Below, piece after piece: positions 37,101 to 42,361 of a stretch of 42,361 nucleotides of DNA. The position numbers and the translations under genes were made by a program. The notes below the pieces were generated by a model. That model did no database searches. It was not told the origin of the DNA and saw nothing but the letters and a program-made list of their open reading frames with translations. The first letter of the stretch is position 1. Each line of letters opens with the position of its first letter. Source of the DNA: Candidatus Obscuribacterales bacterium (lineage in GTDB: Bacteria; Cyanobacteriota; Vampirovibrionia; Obscuribacterales; Obscuribacteraceae); NCBI GenBank assembly GCA_019747875.1, contig JAIEQI010000209.1, positions 1 through 42,361 of the forward strand, in the 5' to 3' direction.

Positions 37101-37804
37101 GGAAGTGGCTCAGGCAAGCCGTTGGCTGATCTGAGCTTTTGCAAGGATTGTTCAGCGGCGGAGGCGAATTGATCTAGCTCTGCGCCGAACAGGGAACGCG
37201 ATCCAGCTCGTGTGTGCAAGTCTACTCCTACCACCTTCCCTTCAGAGAATTTGTAAGAGAGCACTTTTTTCTCATCTGCTATGTCAAACCTTATCGGGTT
37301 GGAATCAGCATCAATTACTATTTCTTGTTTTGTGTTGCCGCTTTCAACACTAAAGGTCAAGCTCATGGATTCTTTGTCGAGGCTTGATTCAAGTCTGGTA
37401 GTAGGGTGGCCCGGAGAGAAAACTTCTCGGTGTTCAACGGTTTTGTCAGGAGTTTCGTCGTATCTAAATGACTGCCTCAAGAATGGTGTACCGGAGAGCG
37501 CCGCATTTTTATTTGCGTAAATTTCAATTATTTTTTGGCCGTTTTCGCCGCGGATCGCATTAAGGACTGGCTGTCCATTTCTGAATTTCTCAATATCAGG
37601 AATTTCTTTTCCGTTCTGATCGTAGAATGTCTGGCCGATTTTATCCGCTGCACCATCGGCACGCGGGGCACCGCTTTTTTCGATACGTTCTTGGGTATTG
37701 CCGAGAACCTCGCTGACTGCAGATTCGAACTGTTGCCAATCAGCAGTTTCTTTGGGCTGCTCTTTTTCGACGTCTGCCTCAAGATTGAATTTGTTTGCTG
37801 TCAT
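28157..37804 (-). CDS. Giant multidomain protein (3215 aa) with alpha-solenoid, membrane segment and papain-like C-terminal domain
   Basis: Start chosen at ATG 37804 (MTANKFNLEADVEKEQPKE), preceded by GGGGA at 5 nt; the frame extends to 37939 without support. There is no signal peptide. Residues about 1-250 form a beta-rich domain. About 250-1300 is a long helical solenoid of HEAT/ARM type (ALQVLKELSLVDAIRQLRTA, SLQALAAMGEYLSKVQLTTI). Hydrophobic helices near 1780-1825 (LLATCVAVGLTVVACCTLGV) and a Gly-rich stretch nearby suggest membrane insertion. A mixed region then leads to a C-terminal domain of about 190 residues with C3052 (FNTCTASVTAFL), H3162 (MGHTWIITVD) and D3178 (VSMVDAAL), the order and spacing of papain-like folds. 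The architecture resembles large polymorphic toxins or effectors. No recognisable immunity gene lies next to it. Confidence 0.82.
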   Translation of the reverse strand: MTANKFNLEADVEKEQPKETADWQQFESAVSEVLGNTQERIEKSGAPRADGAADKIGQTFYDQNGKEIPDIEKFRNGQPVLNAIRGENGQKIIEIYANKNAALSGTPFLRQSFRYDETPDKTVEHREVFSPGHPTTRLESSLDKESMSLTFSVESGNTKQEIVIDADSNPIRFDIADEKKVLSYKFSEGKVVGVDLHTRAGSRSLFGAELDQFASAAEQSLQKLRSANGLPEPLPPNQELTNRTEDTSNNLDNLDEGIDPNQQRNRGFSTVSSIFGGDSIRDSRASRHDLLDQLQVPDGMDPASYAALMEAFPSGSNLNFSKEEGHHGINNGYTRLYFGGDATARKEALRGLEDEVLGGVNHSALQVLKELSLVDAIRQLRTATNREETLAALKALAALETGDKRDSKAKDALEAFPSSKEIIDGHQRELSAAEKQERTQLVQEARQQVYEERVRERFDSGTQVIKAITGTPEERRVALQELEKTSRKDAHTGDPKASEMLRRLAVNDLLLRIKETNDPEVAAQSLRDLDKLRNMYNTKEAGDALGKLPVATAVKELTKGEQTDVALERLKEQLSASIETATNRKAKSASELLDEFGDKEAVNQAREELTKIAEKNFADADKAFEKLLDRSSSREEILQGLQALKLENERRVRTLKSPAFNELTQNVEAAVAAEGIRDSLRKAYKALSSPDADEKKRAEVAATLKDDLQKAMLIGASNQISNPRLEDLYNTLTKDSSLENLLGDITRGNLSKESIERFNEIVPDGAQVLNEMRLGRILRSIKENSTPEDFARAAESLQKEIPFNRDAEEWLSWARAGHAVAKINHASNASDITEASAELQKLIGANNEFAKHGLASILISDLRSADKVKWYQTGNGTVGDKPVFTANTTRISELGKEATDALDQLKLQSAAELQKHFSSGQASQNDRNLASIAALSLAHEYSKESPSAELTKSLDKVIKTALAGVTETQVRDGVLDAVLTRAPGSKDVADLVIGKDTAFLESRLRKISDSAFDGNEGAIRILAAMSNGMMADKIIESRVVGLLEQLGSAEEYRQQTMDAILHANKVHKDHGRLLESLGLVAAKSTNPEEIPDAVRETIFEGLKSADDSTKGSASRGILAMSPLWTEKEISAITANMNRHAIVGLNDAAKNLPEDLRRQLAGELTHLAHPSNPASFEQKKNSLQALAAMGEYLSKVQLTTISRFGGTEGLRRAQAAGLSELDAQKLQHEAGLAILAVMARGDKEVRRQALAAFESAKFHEVSDNSDLKTVLVAMAKDEPYDLELFEKVNKLVYDTALPRPAAGILKQWDVPAADNNELFEKARTITEKYENFEKNVSGEQMLRRIAVNIELFNSLPPEVRARLFRPGPDENQPGADELRKMMSDPIAAKDVVGQMLNGKLEESRNAFLLRDLASELKVLQNQSAYENMRGQIDLKRVQEERQQTFDSLVKHTSKGVSFLEKVGYVGALAAESSSLVPLDLGYDPFQDFDNAQSKLVNQLPGLDERIKQLSGVTSNAGYLSNLYSFAGDIAKYTDWKNNGMQKEADKLLVSDLWGRNGDLLRQFSPNTYADLFPTSNYETGRGALTRLTDAKIGVLPGIPPLSLGQPDSLEKGVGALRFLNGREPYSIDVVAVRKQAMASIESSAGVTRVGDLSRKMGNDLNEFTELMRAAASGRKYDTLVGEMKLRAERLQSTLNEVTEQDRANLRKDIEEIRKALDEQGDNAIKDKQARIELTEKLKNLQDMEQIFDPNCSTGKQIRDSLKEVASPNFRADTAANWFKSRGPVLLATCVAVGLTVVACCTLGVSSPLAIAAWCSVAGLAAEELTVWGLSRYNANGYTGWGIDGQKNVLQTWQAKSEEEKTLVSFLTEVGGTYGGRILGDTALALLTMGATKFILSGMSPSSLGWQSLKSLAVGEGKSMAQLAFQSQRAALIADGKSTLSLYMKDFLKNSGREILINTGFTAAQITGETAIHDLSPESWKQVLDESQRTTSFGVGTTLAVLQGLVHSIRLRPGVGGVTRFEATSPKAEAAFINNYMKEGFRVRQVEPGKYHVWPANSRSGSNPFVLQRGIADPPARVFPENYRPAEKSALPPPESQVTGPNGHVWKQSEIGHKAFAEVSNFTESFRNGRFGEAHAIAEGGYPPSHEVRRQPLEANAEALRDTNNLTKFLGDMGHVAEIKKVPADTTSGASHKLVTELPQTIIEIAPGVKVDFLTGKTPGGKTLTAEMQAKFDSFAKGEIGKRLLAEHALIAMEEKVHFHNLEARGQILSPSFAKFARDMSAPGNSLEAAFQGRFQQQYADSSGRAPFTFEQEAILALHDSNPKFWNADMLDRHFGRQHENVRKPVIEWLRQQESGQLAKPHVGAGRPTGSFDGPMLEPRIAGDRLGRNPQFDKHLKALDAQGTRNFTGDIPQADRKPADYAQQDIFRKANEFLSKKEPGKPSLAEEGWAIYQAKKNSPADAAKIDYILVNEQTGQYHILDATAQTKTVTSDIRRRSIIKWEEPTHFDRDSGMLTAKGVDLVEGHIKGLTQLESPLNLADHPPPSFTQHDAASSVKDLTKYRETLANSSNPDVLIFNSELQGSMTFWNKTADKAKPEYKTANEAFQKQADKALADVIGEMFAGKTKADRASSDGRFRTDERGQVTLQAEGNRFEYNTSKAQRIFDEAVSDALGKAKTSAQRDAIYEIKRNGLPDPSALAERVAARLSTRTSDSLLGKPAVAPANKPAATVPKPPAEANRHEFMAAKSFKELGKEYGIKADGNEYHQDVRDLLGENLNELRNAQGKDPKAKEVLDAAQKMLDAYRKDNPEGIRRINELLDSSSEPNNFRLGRNDTKVRDELSQVTKEVAEILDKTNSDAVCFSELEKAVAKQDGRHPEFIREQVNYLREVAERLKDGKLNGAQVDELAIRIAHNLEHPDAASNLDSFMNALIRSPRGAENMKSFERLLQDTPPSGELTPVAGSISYMSRAGWALKMENGAPVTRNGNLVLTHDGSTRIYSKDQSKFSASSQRGTPNKDGIMTISSKGDVALEVEVSPAELLTSMIGADTGGFNTCTASVTAFLKNAGRPEGVANLVATGAIETPRMLQNSSIGKVGDGGANVGYDQLMEFVVTQAKMNPVSVKPLDLGKDTMSAVTPADLSKKGPGIYVATSPFSKTVDGNAMGHTWIITVDSAGKVSMVDAALGKVRNPEGFALQSLDRLSGENADRAARNLGLQPE

Positions 37805-37862
37805 TAACGTCCCCAGTTTAGGCCCAGCCTTATTTAAGTACCACTTTGGGGTGCTCGTTAGA

Positions 37863-38102
37863 CTAGCTGGCCGCCTCGGATAGGCGCTGAAAGAGTCGGG
37901 CAACGTCGCCGAAACCGTAGCGCTCGTGCATGGATTCAAACAGATTATCCACCGCTGTGACTGGATCGCTGCTGTTCGCGACAGCTAAGGATGGAGCAAG
38001 ATCCGCTGTCCAAGCCGTGTTTGACACTGGCGTAGCTGATAAGTCTTGCTCGCAATCCAATGTTAGGCGAGGCAACAGCCCCGTCGAAGCGAAATCCGTC
38101 AT
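37863..38102 (-). CDS. 79-aa hypothetical protein immediately upstream of the giant gene
   Basis: The frame MTDFASTGLLPRLTLDCEQD continues to a helical C-terminus, VDNLFESMHERYGFGDVARL then FQRLSEAAS. A GGGG motif about 6 nt before the ATG supports translation. It lies 58 bp upstream of the giant gene on the same strand, so the two are likely co-transcribed. No family recognised. Small proteins encoded ahead of large effectors are often chaperones or secretion partners, but nothing in the sequence shows this. The opposite-strand frame at 37930-38142 is judged its shadow. Confidence 0.6.
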   Translation of the reverse strand: MTDFASTGLLPRLTLDCEQDLSATPVSNTAWTADLAPSLAVANSSDPVTAVDNLFESMHERYGFGDVARLFQRLSEAAS

Positions 38103-38251
38103 TACTTACCCCGAGTCAATTGCTTGTAAACAGCTCAATTGAAAACAAACGACCTTCCTGAGTTCATACTAGGAGACGTTTGTGGAATTAATGTACTCTG
38201 CAACATTAAACGGGCTAGGTACAAGTTTTGAGTAATTGCTAAAGTTTGCTC

Positions 38252-38791
38252 TTATTTCTTTGCTGCAACTTTCTCGCGTGCAGCAGCTTTCACAAGCTCT
38301 CGACTGAAGGCTGGCAAATCCGCTGGCGTGCGCGATGTGATCATGTTGCCATCAATGACGACTTCCTGATCGATCCATTCGGCGCCGGCGTTTACCATGT
38401 CGTGTTTGATGTTTTTGTAACTTGTGACTTTGCGGCCTTTGATCACATCGGCTGAAACAAGAACCCAGCCCGCATGACAGATAGCGCCGATGATTGCGCC
38501 GTCGCGATTTGCTTTGCGCACGATTTCCAATGCTGCCTCATTGGCGCGAATCTTATCCGGTGCCCATCCACCTGGGATGATAACTACGTCAAAACTATCT
38601 TTCACGAAATCTTCGCAGTTACCATTAACTTCAATGGGAACCCCATATTTTCCTTTGTATGACTTCTCACCAAGTCCTGCAACTTTGACAGAAGCTCCGG
38701 CTTCTTGAAAGCGATACAGAGGATAGAAAAGCTCACGATCTTCAAAGTCTGGTCCAGCAAATAACAAAACCTTTTTTCCGGAAAGATCCAT
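38252..38791 (-). CDS. DJ-1/PfpI-family protein (type 1 glutamine amidotransferase-like, PfpI/YhbO type)
   Basis: 179 residues, the usual length for single-domain PfpI/YhbO proteins. It starts with KKVLLFAGPDFEDRELFYPL (acidic residues for the active site around 17-20), has DVVIIPGGWAPDKIR, and the nucleophile elbow AICHAGWVL with Cys105-His106. The ending TSRTPADLPAFSRELVKAA is typical. Members are stress proteins reported to act as proteases, glyoxalases or protein/nucleic-acid deglycases; the exact activity is disputed. Cytoplasmic. It lacks the long N-terminal region of the other DJ-1-domain protein at 21.2 kb. Apparently monocistronic. Confidence 0.95.
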   Translation of the reverse strand: MDLSGKKVLLFAGPDFEDRELFYPLYRFQEAGASVKVAGLGEKSYKGKYGVPIEVNGNCEDFVKDSFDVVIIPGGWAPDKIRANEAALEIVRKANRDGAIIGAICHAGWVLVSADVIKGRKVTSYKNIKHDMVNAGAEWIDQEVVIDGNMITSRTPADLPAFSRELVKAAAREKVAAKK

Positions 38792-39015
38792 TTGTCATCC
38801 CTCGCAGTTCGGTGTAATGGGGATAGTCTAATACCGCAAGCTCGAAACTATCCCGTCTTAATGCTTGTTTCAGTTATGCAGCGCAGACTTTTTACTATAT
38901 GGACTCTCCTCAGACCCATAAACTCCTGTGGAGGCTGTGCCTCGGATGGTGTATTCTCTACCCTGATTCCTGTCGGGCGCCTTTGTCTGATCCGATTTCT
39001 GTTTAAGAGGTATTC

Positions 39016-40296
39016 ATGAGCGAGCGTAAATGGTTTTACATGAACAACGAACAGAAGGAGGGGCCGATCGCTGAGAGCAATTTGCGGCAAATGGTCAGCA
39101 AACAGATATTGCAGCCTGATGTAATGGTGTGGACTGAGGGCATGTCTGGATGGGAGCCAGCCTCCCACGCGTTCGCTACTAGCCAATCTCCTGTGGCTGG
39201 AGAGCCGACTCCGGTCGAGTGGTTTTATGGATTGAACGATGCAAAGCACGGTCCTGTGTCTGAAGCTCAGATTAGGTCGTTACTGCAGAACGGAACACTA
39301 AGTTCTGCAAGTTTGCTATGGTGCGAACGCTTCACAGATTGGAAACCAGCAGCCTCTGTCCCTGAGTTCAGTAATGCTATAGTTCCACCTGTTATTCCGC
39401 CTGTAGGGAGAGCTTCGTCAAATGAAGCCCCCCTTGGAAAAACTGCGAGTCCGCAGGTTGCGGGGACCGCTCAAAAGTCCGGCAATTCTGGTTTCATTGT
39501 TGCCCTGATCGGTATCTCACTGGTAATAGTTATAGGGGCTATTGCGGGGGCTGTCTTTCTTGGCAAAGGGTTGCTTGGAGTGGTAGGACAAAACAGTTCG
39601 AGTGGCCAAACTAATCAGAGCACACAAGCCGATCAAAACATGCCAGGCGGTCAGAATGGGCAAGGTGACCAGGCTGCGCCAGGAACTCAGTACGGAATTG
39701 ACCGAGGAGTGCAGGGGAATTCTTCTCAAAAGGTTGTTCCCGGTACTTCTTCGTCGGCTTTGCCTGCACCAGGAGATCCAGATCCAAGCAGCATTCCTGT
39801 CGGTTTGCCGCCGCCTCCATACGTGGAAGAGGTCTCAAAGGTGATGCTCGCAAAGCTTGATTCTTCTAAAGAATTGAATCAGATCGACTGCTCGAATATT
39901 CCCGACAAAGACCCAGATTTCGATCAGAATCTTGGTATCATGGACGGTACCGTAGAAAATCACACCGGAAACACAATTTGGAAATGTGATATGGGCCATG
40001 ATTCACTGTACATGGTCTATGACTACACCTTTTCAAAGATGTACGGCTATAGCATGAAAGGTAAGACCGAGATAGTTGCGAATTTAGTGTTGTCGAGCCA
40101 GAATGCTCCCTTTCCGAAAGAGATGTATATTTACGAGTATCCTAGTGGGGAAGTTCGGAAATTCGGCATACTTGCAAGACCAAATGTCTTGTACGCGTTT
40201 TCAAAGAACGGCGGCGAGAATGGTTATTTCTCCGGAACAGAATTCATTGAGCATGGAAAGCCTGAAGGGACAATCACTGTTTTTCCTTCGAAATAG
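39016..40296 (+). CDS. Membrane protein with two GYF_2 (DUF4339) domains
   Basis: 426 residues. Two GYF_2 domains: about 5-55 (KWFYMNNEQKEGPIAESNLR ending GMSGWEPASHAF) and about 68-118 (EWFYGLNDAKHGPVSEAQIR ending RFTDWKPAASVPEF). A Pro-rich linker leads to one membrane helix (about 160-182, FIVALIGISLVIVIGAIAGA). A Gln/Gly-rich low-complexity stretch follows, and then a C-terminal domain of about 150 residues (HTGNTIWKCDMGHDSLYMVY, TEIVANLVLSSQNAPFPK) of unknown family, probably outside the membrane. GYF_2 domains are thought to mediate protein contacts on the cytoplasmic side. AAGAGG six nt before the ATG is a strong ribosome-binding site. Confidence 0.9.
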   Translation: MSERKWFYMNNEQKEGPIAESNLRQMVSKQILQPDVMVWTEGMSGWEPASHAFATSQSPVAGEPTPVEWFYGLNDAKHGPVSEAQIRSLLQNGTLSSASLLWCERFTDWKPAASVPEFSNAIVPPVIPPVGRASSNEAPLGKTASPQVAGTAQKSGNSGFIVALIGISLVIVIGAIAGAVFLGKGLLGVVGQNSSSGQTNQSTQADQNMPGGQNGQGDQAAPGTQYGIDRGVQGNSSQKVVPGTSSSALPAPGDPDPSSIPVGLPPPPYVEEVSKVMLAKLDSSKELNQIDCSNIPDKDPDFDQNLGIMDGTVENHTGNTIWKCDMGHDSLYMVYDYTFSKMYGYSMKGKTEIVANLVLSSQNAPFPKEMYIYEYPSGEVRKFGILARPNVLYAFSKNGGENGYFSGTEFIEHGKPEGTITVFPSK

Positions 40297-40364
40297 CAGC
40301 TAAGGTAGTAATACAAGCTTTCTAGGAGCTTCGTTGTGAAAAGCGAATTGTGCCGCCTACATCC

Positions 40365-41219
40365 TTATTGACTCTTTTCGGTCTCGGCGACTTTCTGATC
40401 GAAACCGGATTGCTCCAGAGGCACTACTTTTCCTGGATCGTCGTTGTCGGTCAATATCTGTATGCCTGGAAAACGTCCATAATCATTCGTGCGCTCATAG
40501 ACGGTGATATAGTCCTTATCGCCCGCTACTGCAACAAAACCATACGCGTTCTTACCAATGCGAGGGAGCGCTTTTGGTTCGCGCATGAAAGTGAGCGACA
40601 TGTGTACTTCTTTGAGTTTGTTCTTGGTCGTGGGCATCGGTTTTGCCATCTTAAGAGTTTCGTTTAGAGATGAAACTATCGCTGTTTCGAATGTTGATTG
40701 TGCTGCTGGATCTTTCACATCTGGGCCTGGCAGGAACGTGTTATTCGTAACGACAACTGTGCTGTCGGGATTGATGCGAATGCCGACTGTCTCTTGTGCA
40801 TTTAGTGGAGCGTTTTTAAGCCAGTTGGCATAAAGGTTGTCGTCAAATGCCGTGAGCCATGTCGTCCAATTCGTGGCTTCGTCGTCACCGGTCCATTTGT
40901 CCGGATCCAGTTGGACTCGCGTCTCAATTGATGTGAGAACGCAGTAAATATCCCCAGATTTCATGCCAAGGCGAGCAGAACCATTTGCGGTGGCAAGATC
41001 GGCCTTGGTTAGGGTGGCTTTACTTACTTCTACTGCCTTCGCTGAAGCAAAAGACGTCAACAACAATATCAAGCACAGCGTTGCAGATGCAAAGCAATAT
41101 TTCTTTTTTTTGTTCGATCTCGGGAGCGCTGGCATCCTGCCCGCTCCGATCGTTTCGTGTTCAAACCAATCGGTATGTTCTCGCCTGGCTCTTGATATGT
41201 TCGAGATCCCCGTTTTCAT
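40365..41219 (-). CDS. Secreted hypothetical protein with signal peptide
   Basis: 284 residues from ATG 41219, which has GAGGA nine nt upstream. A clear signal peptide begins only at residue 36 (KKKKYCFASATLCLILLLTS, cleavage after about FASA). An alternative ATG at 41135 lies inside the REP-like element, with GGAG eight nt upstream also supplied by that element, and would place the signal peptide properly near the N-terminus (MPALPRSNKKKK). The mature part includes LPGPDVKDPAAQSTFETAIV and GIRINPDSTVVVTNN, reminiscent of a TonB-C-like fold, but the match is weak. Exported, function unknown. It converges with the GYF_2 gene. Confidence 0.75.
   Translation of the reverse strand: MKTGISNISRARREHTDWFEHETIGAGRMPALPRSNKKKKYCFASATLCLILLLTSFASAKAVEVSKATLTKADLATANGSARLGMKSGDIYCVLTSIETRVQLDPDKWTGDDEATNWTTWLTAFDDNLYANWLKNAPLNAQETVGIRINPDSTVVVTNNTFLPGPDVKDPAAQSTFETAIVSSLNETLKMAKPMPTTKNKLKEVHMSLTFMREPKALPRIGKNAYGFVAVAGDKDYITVYERTNDYGRFPGIQILTDNDDPGKVVPLEQSGFDQKVAETEKSQ
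41116..41150. repeat. REP-like element at the 5' end of the secreted-protein gene
   Basis: GATCTCGGGAGCGCTGGCAT then CCTGCCCGCTCCGATC matches the element at 4874-4905 with substitutions that weaken the stem. It lies inside the reading frame (residues GAGRMPALPRS) and offers an in-frame ATG with a GGAG motif. Confidence 0.7.
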
Positions 41220-41295
41220 CGCTATTGTTCCTCAATTGGCTCGTCAAATTTAGCATATGAGCCACTACTTTCGATGAAACGGTCGCAGGATACTA

Positions 41296-41817
41296 CTACT
41301 TGCGGCGATAAACGGCCTTCATGAATTCAGTCCACTCGCCGTTTTCCCCTTGTACTTGCGATCGTAGAATTCGATGTCCATCGCTGACGAATTCCATGAT
41401 GTCTTGGTACTTGGAAAGCTTTCCTGGCTTTGAAAAATCAGGGCCTTCTGCATTGAGCGTAAGCACTTTGCCCTCGGCATCCATTTCCCCGTCATAAACC
41501 CACATGTGAGTCATCATTGAGCCCACCCAAGATCCGACGTAGCGCTTGGTCTGTGGGTTGTAGCCAAGGGTAATCATTGTGTCTCCGGTAATGTCGCCTA
41601 TTGAGCTTTCGCCCTCACCAACGAACCAGATTCCGCGCATAGATCGAACGCTTTCCCGTCCTGTGCTTTTGACTGGTGCTTGACCTGGTCCCATCATACA
41701 ATCGGCCTCAAAGGTCCAGTCACCAAGGAGCCTTTCAAGTAGCTTGTGCTCTTTTTGAGGCTCGCTAGGTTTACAGGCTTCTTCATTTATGTTGATATCT
41801 GAACTCACGAGCAGCAC
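41296..41817 (-). CDS. DUF1579 family protein
   Basis: 173 residues, normal length for DUF1579. Family features: LLERLLGDWTFEADCMMGPG at the N-terminus, then ESVRSMRGIWFVGEGESSIG, ITLGYNPQTKRYVGSWVGSM, and the end ILRSQVQGENGEWTEFMKAV. Such proteins form a lipocalin-like beta fold with no established function and appear to be cytoplasmic; no signal peptide is seen. A GAGG-type site lies a few bases before the ATG. Confidence 0.9.
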   Translation of the reverse strand: MLLVSSDININEEACKPSEPQKEHKLLERLLGDWTFEADCMMGPGQAPVKSTGRESVRSMRGIWFVGEGESSIGDITGDTMITLGYNPQTKRYVGSWVGSMMTHMWVYDGEMDAEGKVLTLNAEGPDFSKPGKLSKYQDIMEFVSDGHRILRSQVQGENGEWTEFMKAVYRRK

Positions 41818-41847
41818 TCCTCAATTGCGAACGCAGCCAGAATAGCA

Positions 41848-42003
41848 TTGGATTACTTAGGCGACGTTGATGCGAAGTTCAAGCTCTGTGCGAATTCCAT
41901 TTTGGAGAAAGCCAAAGACGCTGGCTGGCTGATGCTGGTTAATGCAGCGAGAATTCAGAAAACCTTCACTTCTTGGGCGAGGTACAATTCTTCCACTTTT
42001 TGA
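41848..42003 (+). CDS. Possible small ORF or gene remnant (TTG start)
   Basis: A frame open from about 41812 to a TGA at 42001-42003 reads in protein-like fashion: DYLGDVDAKFKLCANSILEK, AKDAGWLMLVNAARIQKTF, ending SWARYNSSTF. There is no ATG; TTG at 41848 is the only nearby alternative start and lacks a ribosome-binding site. NAARI appears twice (about 41830 and 41940), hinting at a helical repeat. More likely a remnant than an active gene. Confidence 0.3.
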   Translation: MDYLGDVDAKFKLCANSILEKAKDAGWLMLVNAARIQKTFTSWARYNSSTF

Positions 42004-42040
42004 TAATAGAATTCATGTTGGACAATAATCCGACTACGTG

Positions 42041-42361
42041 ATGTTCGGCTGGTTCAGGGGCTGCCAACGGTTCACCACAGGTAAATTCCGCATGCCTCGC
42101 CCAGACTCGGAACGCGATGAAGCGTCCCAGAAGACAAATGCGAACGATGATTCGCAGCTAGATTCCGCGCTCTATTTTCTTCGCTTGATCGAAGCCACTT
42201 CGCCTTTTGATCAGAAAAATGCAGTTCGGGATCGAGAACCATCAGAAGCCGGCAGGATGCCGGCGCTCCCGGGATCGGGCCGTATGCCGACGATCTCGGG
42301 CTCGGATCGTGTGCCGGCGATCTCGGGATCGGATCGTGTGCCGACGATCTCGGGCTCGGAT
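42041..42361 (+). CDS. Partial hypothetical protein with REP-derived 9-residue repeats (runs off right edge)
   Basis: An ATG at 42041 (or GTG at 42038), with an upstream in-frame TAA at 42026, opens a frame that stays open to the window edge (107 codons). The start is MFGWFRGCQRFTTGKFRMPR, then a polar region (SQLDSALYFLRLIEATSPFD) that may hold a short helix. From residue 71 it consists of 9-residue units: GRMPALPGS, GRMPTISGS, DRVPAISGS, DRVPTISGS, continuing. The first unit is encoded by the REP-like hairpin itself. No domain is recognised in the visible part. Confidence 0.6.
   Translation, partial: MFGWFRGCQRFTTGKFRMPRPDSERDEASQKTNANDDSQLDSALYFLRLIEATSPFDQKNAVRDREPSEAGRMPALPGSGRMPTISGSDRVPAISGSDRVPTISGSD
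42251..42361 (+). repeat. 27-bp tandem repeat continuous with a REP-like element
   Basis: Four complete 27-bp units (42251-42277, 42278-42304, 42305-42331, 42332-42358) and the start of a fifth at the window edge. Units 3 and 4 differ at two positions; unit 1 coincides with the REP-like hairpin (full element 42244-42277, inverse orientation to 4874-4905). All units keep the reading frame. Confidence 0.9.

Noticed and set aside
1..42361. CRISPR array or cas genes
   Set aside because: No regularly spaced repeats with unique spacers. The tandem arrays seen are contiguous coding repeats.

Overview
This is a bacterial chromosomal segment of moderate GC content with long genes on both strands, fairly wide spacers and many secreted, repeat-rich or very large proteins. 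The combination of Hanks-type kinase, GYF_2, LURP-one-related, SWIM-SNF2, RHS and giant alpha-solenoid proteins recalls large-genome non-photosynthetic Cyanobacteriota (Obscuribacterales/Melainabacteria). That placement is my inference from gene content; no rRNA or ribosomal-protein gene is present to confirm it.

Layout. 1-295: the 5' part of a minus-strand gene that leaves the window through a run of 24 GAA (Glu) codons. 771-5344: a LURP-one-related protein facing a SWIM/SNF2 helicase. 5.5-7.9 kb: a small membrane protein, a fragment copied from a gene at 19.3 kb, and an orphan PAS histidine kinase. 7.9-8.9 kb: spacer with a 58-aa Cys-ending peptide gene and a possible 46-aa membrane peptide. 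8.9-17.5 kb: a minus-strand operon (repeat-rich secreted protein, RHS/YD protein, TPR protein) bracketed by two directly repeated copies of a 47-bp sequence. 17.6-21.2 kb: a gene graveyard (vWA fragment, GNAT acetyltransferase, small membrane protein, all frameshifted), an intact small membrane protein and tRNA-Val(UAC). 21.2-24.5 kb: a DJ-1/PfpI-domain gene interrupted near its 3' end by a complete IS256-family element with an 8-bp target duplication. 24.5-28.1 kb: a Ser/Thr kinase and a divergent helical protein. 28.2-38.1 kb: a 3215-aa giant protein with a papain-like C-terminus, preceded by a 79-aa gene. 38.2-42.4 kb: a PfpI-type protein, a GYF_2 protein, a secreted protein, a DUF1579 protein, and an unlisted open frame running off the right edge.

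Most noteworthy: (i) a GC-rich REP-like hairpin recurs in the window and three copies lie inside reading frames. In the right-edge gene it is the first unit of a 27-bp/9-residue tandem repeat, as if the mobile hairpin seeded a repeat protein. (ii) The IS256 element carries a roughly 150-nt nested hairpin between its transposase and its right end. (iii) The intact form of the IS-interrupted gene can be reconstructed exactly. (iv) The RHS operon sits between direct repeats. (v) The giant protein looks like a multidomain effector with a Cys-His-Asp C-terminal domain.

All calls come from reading the sequence and recalling families; no database search was run.
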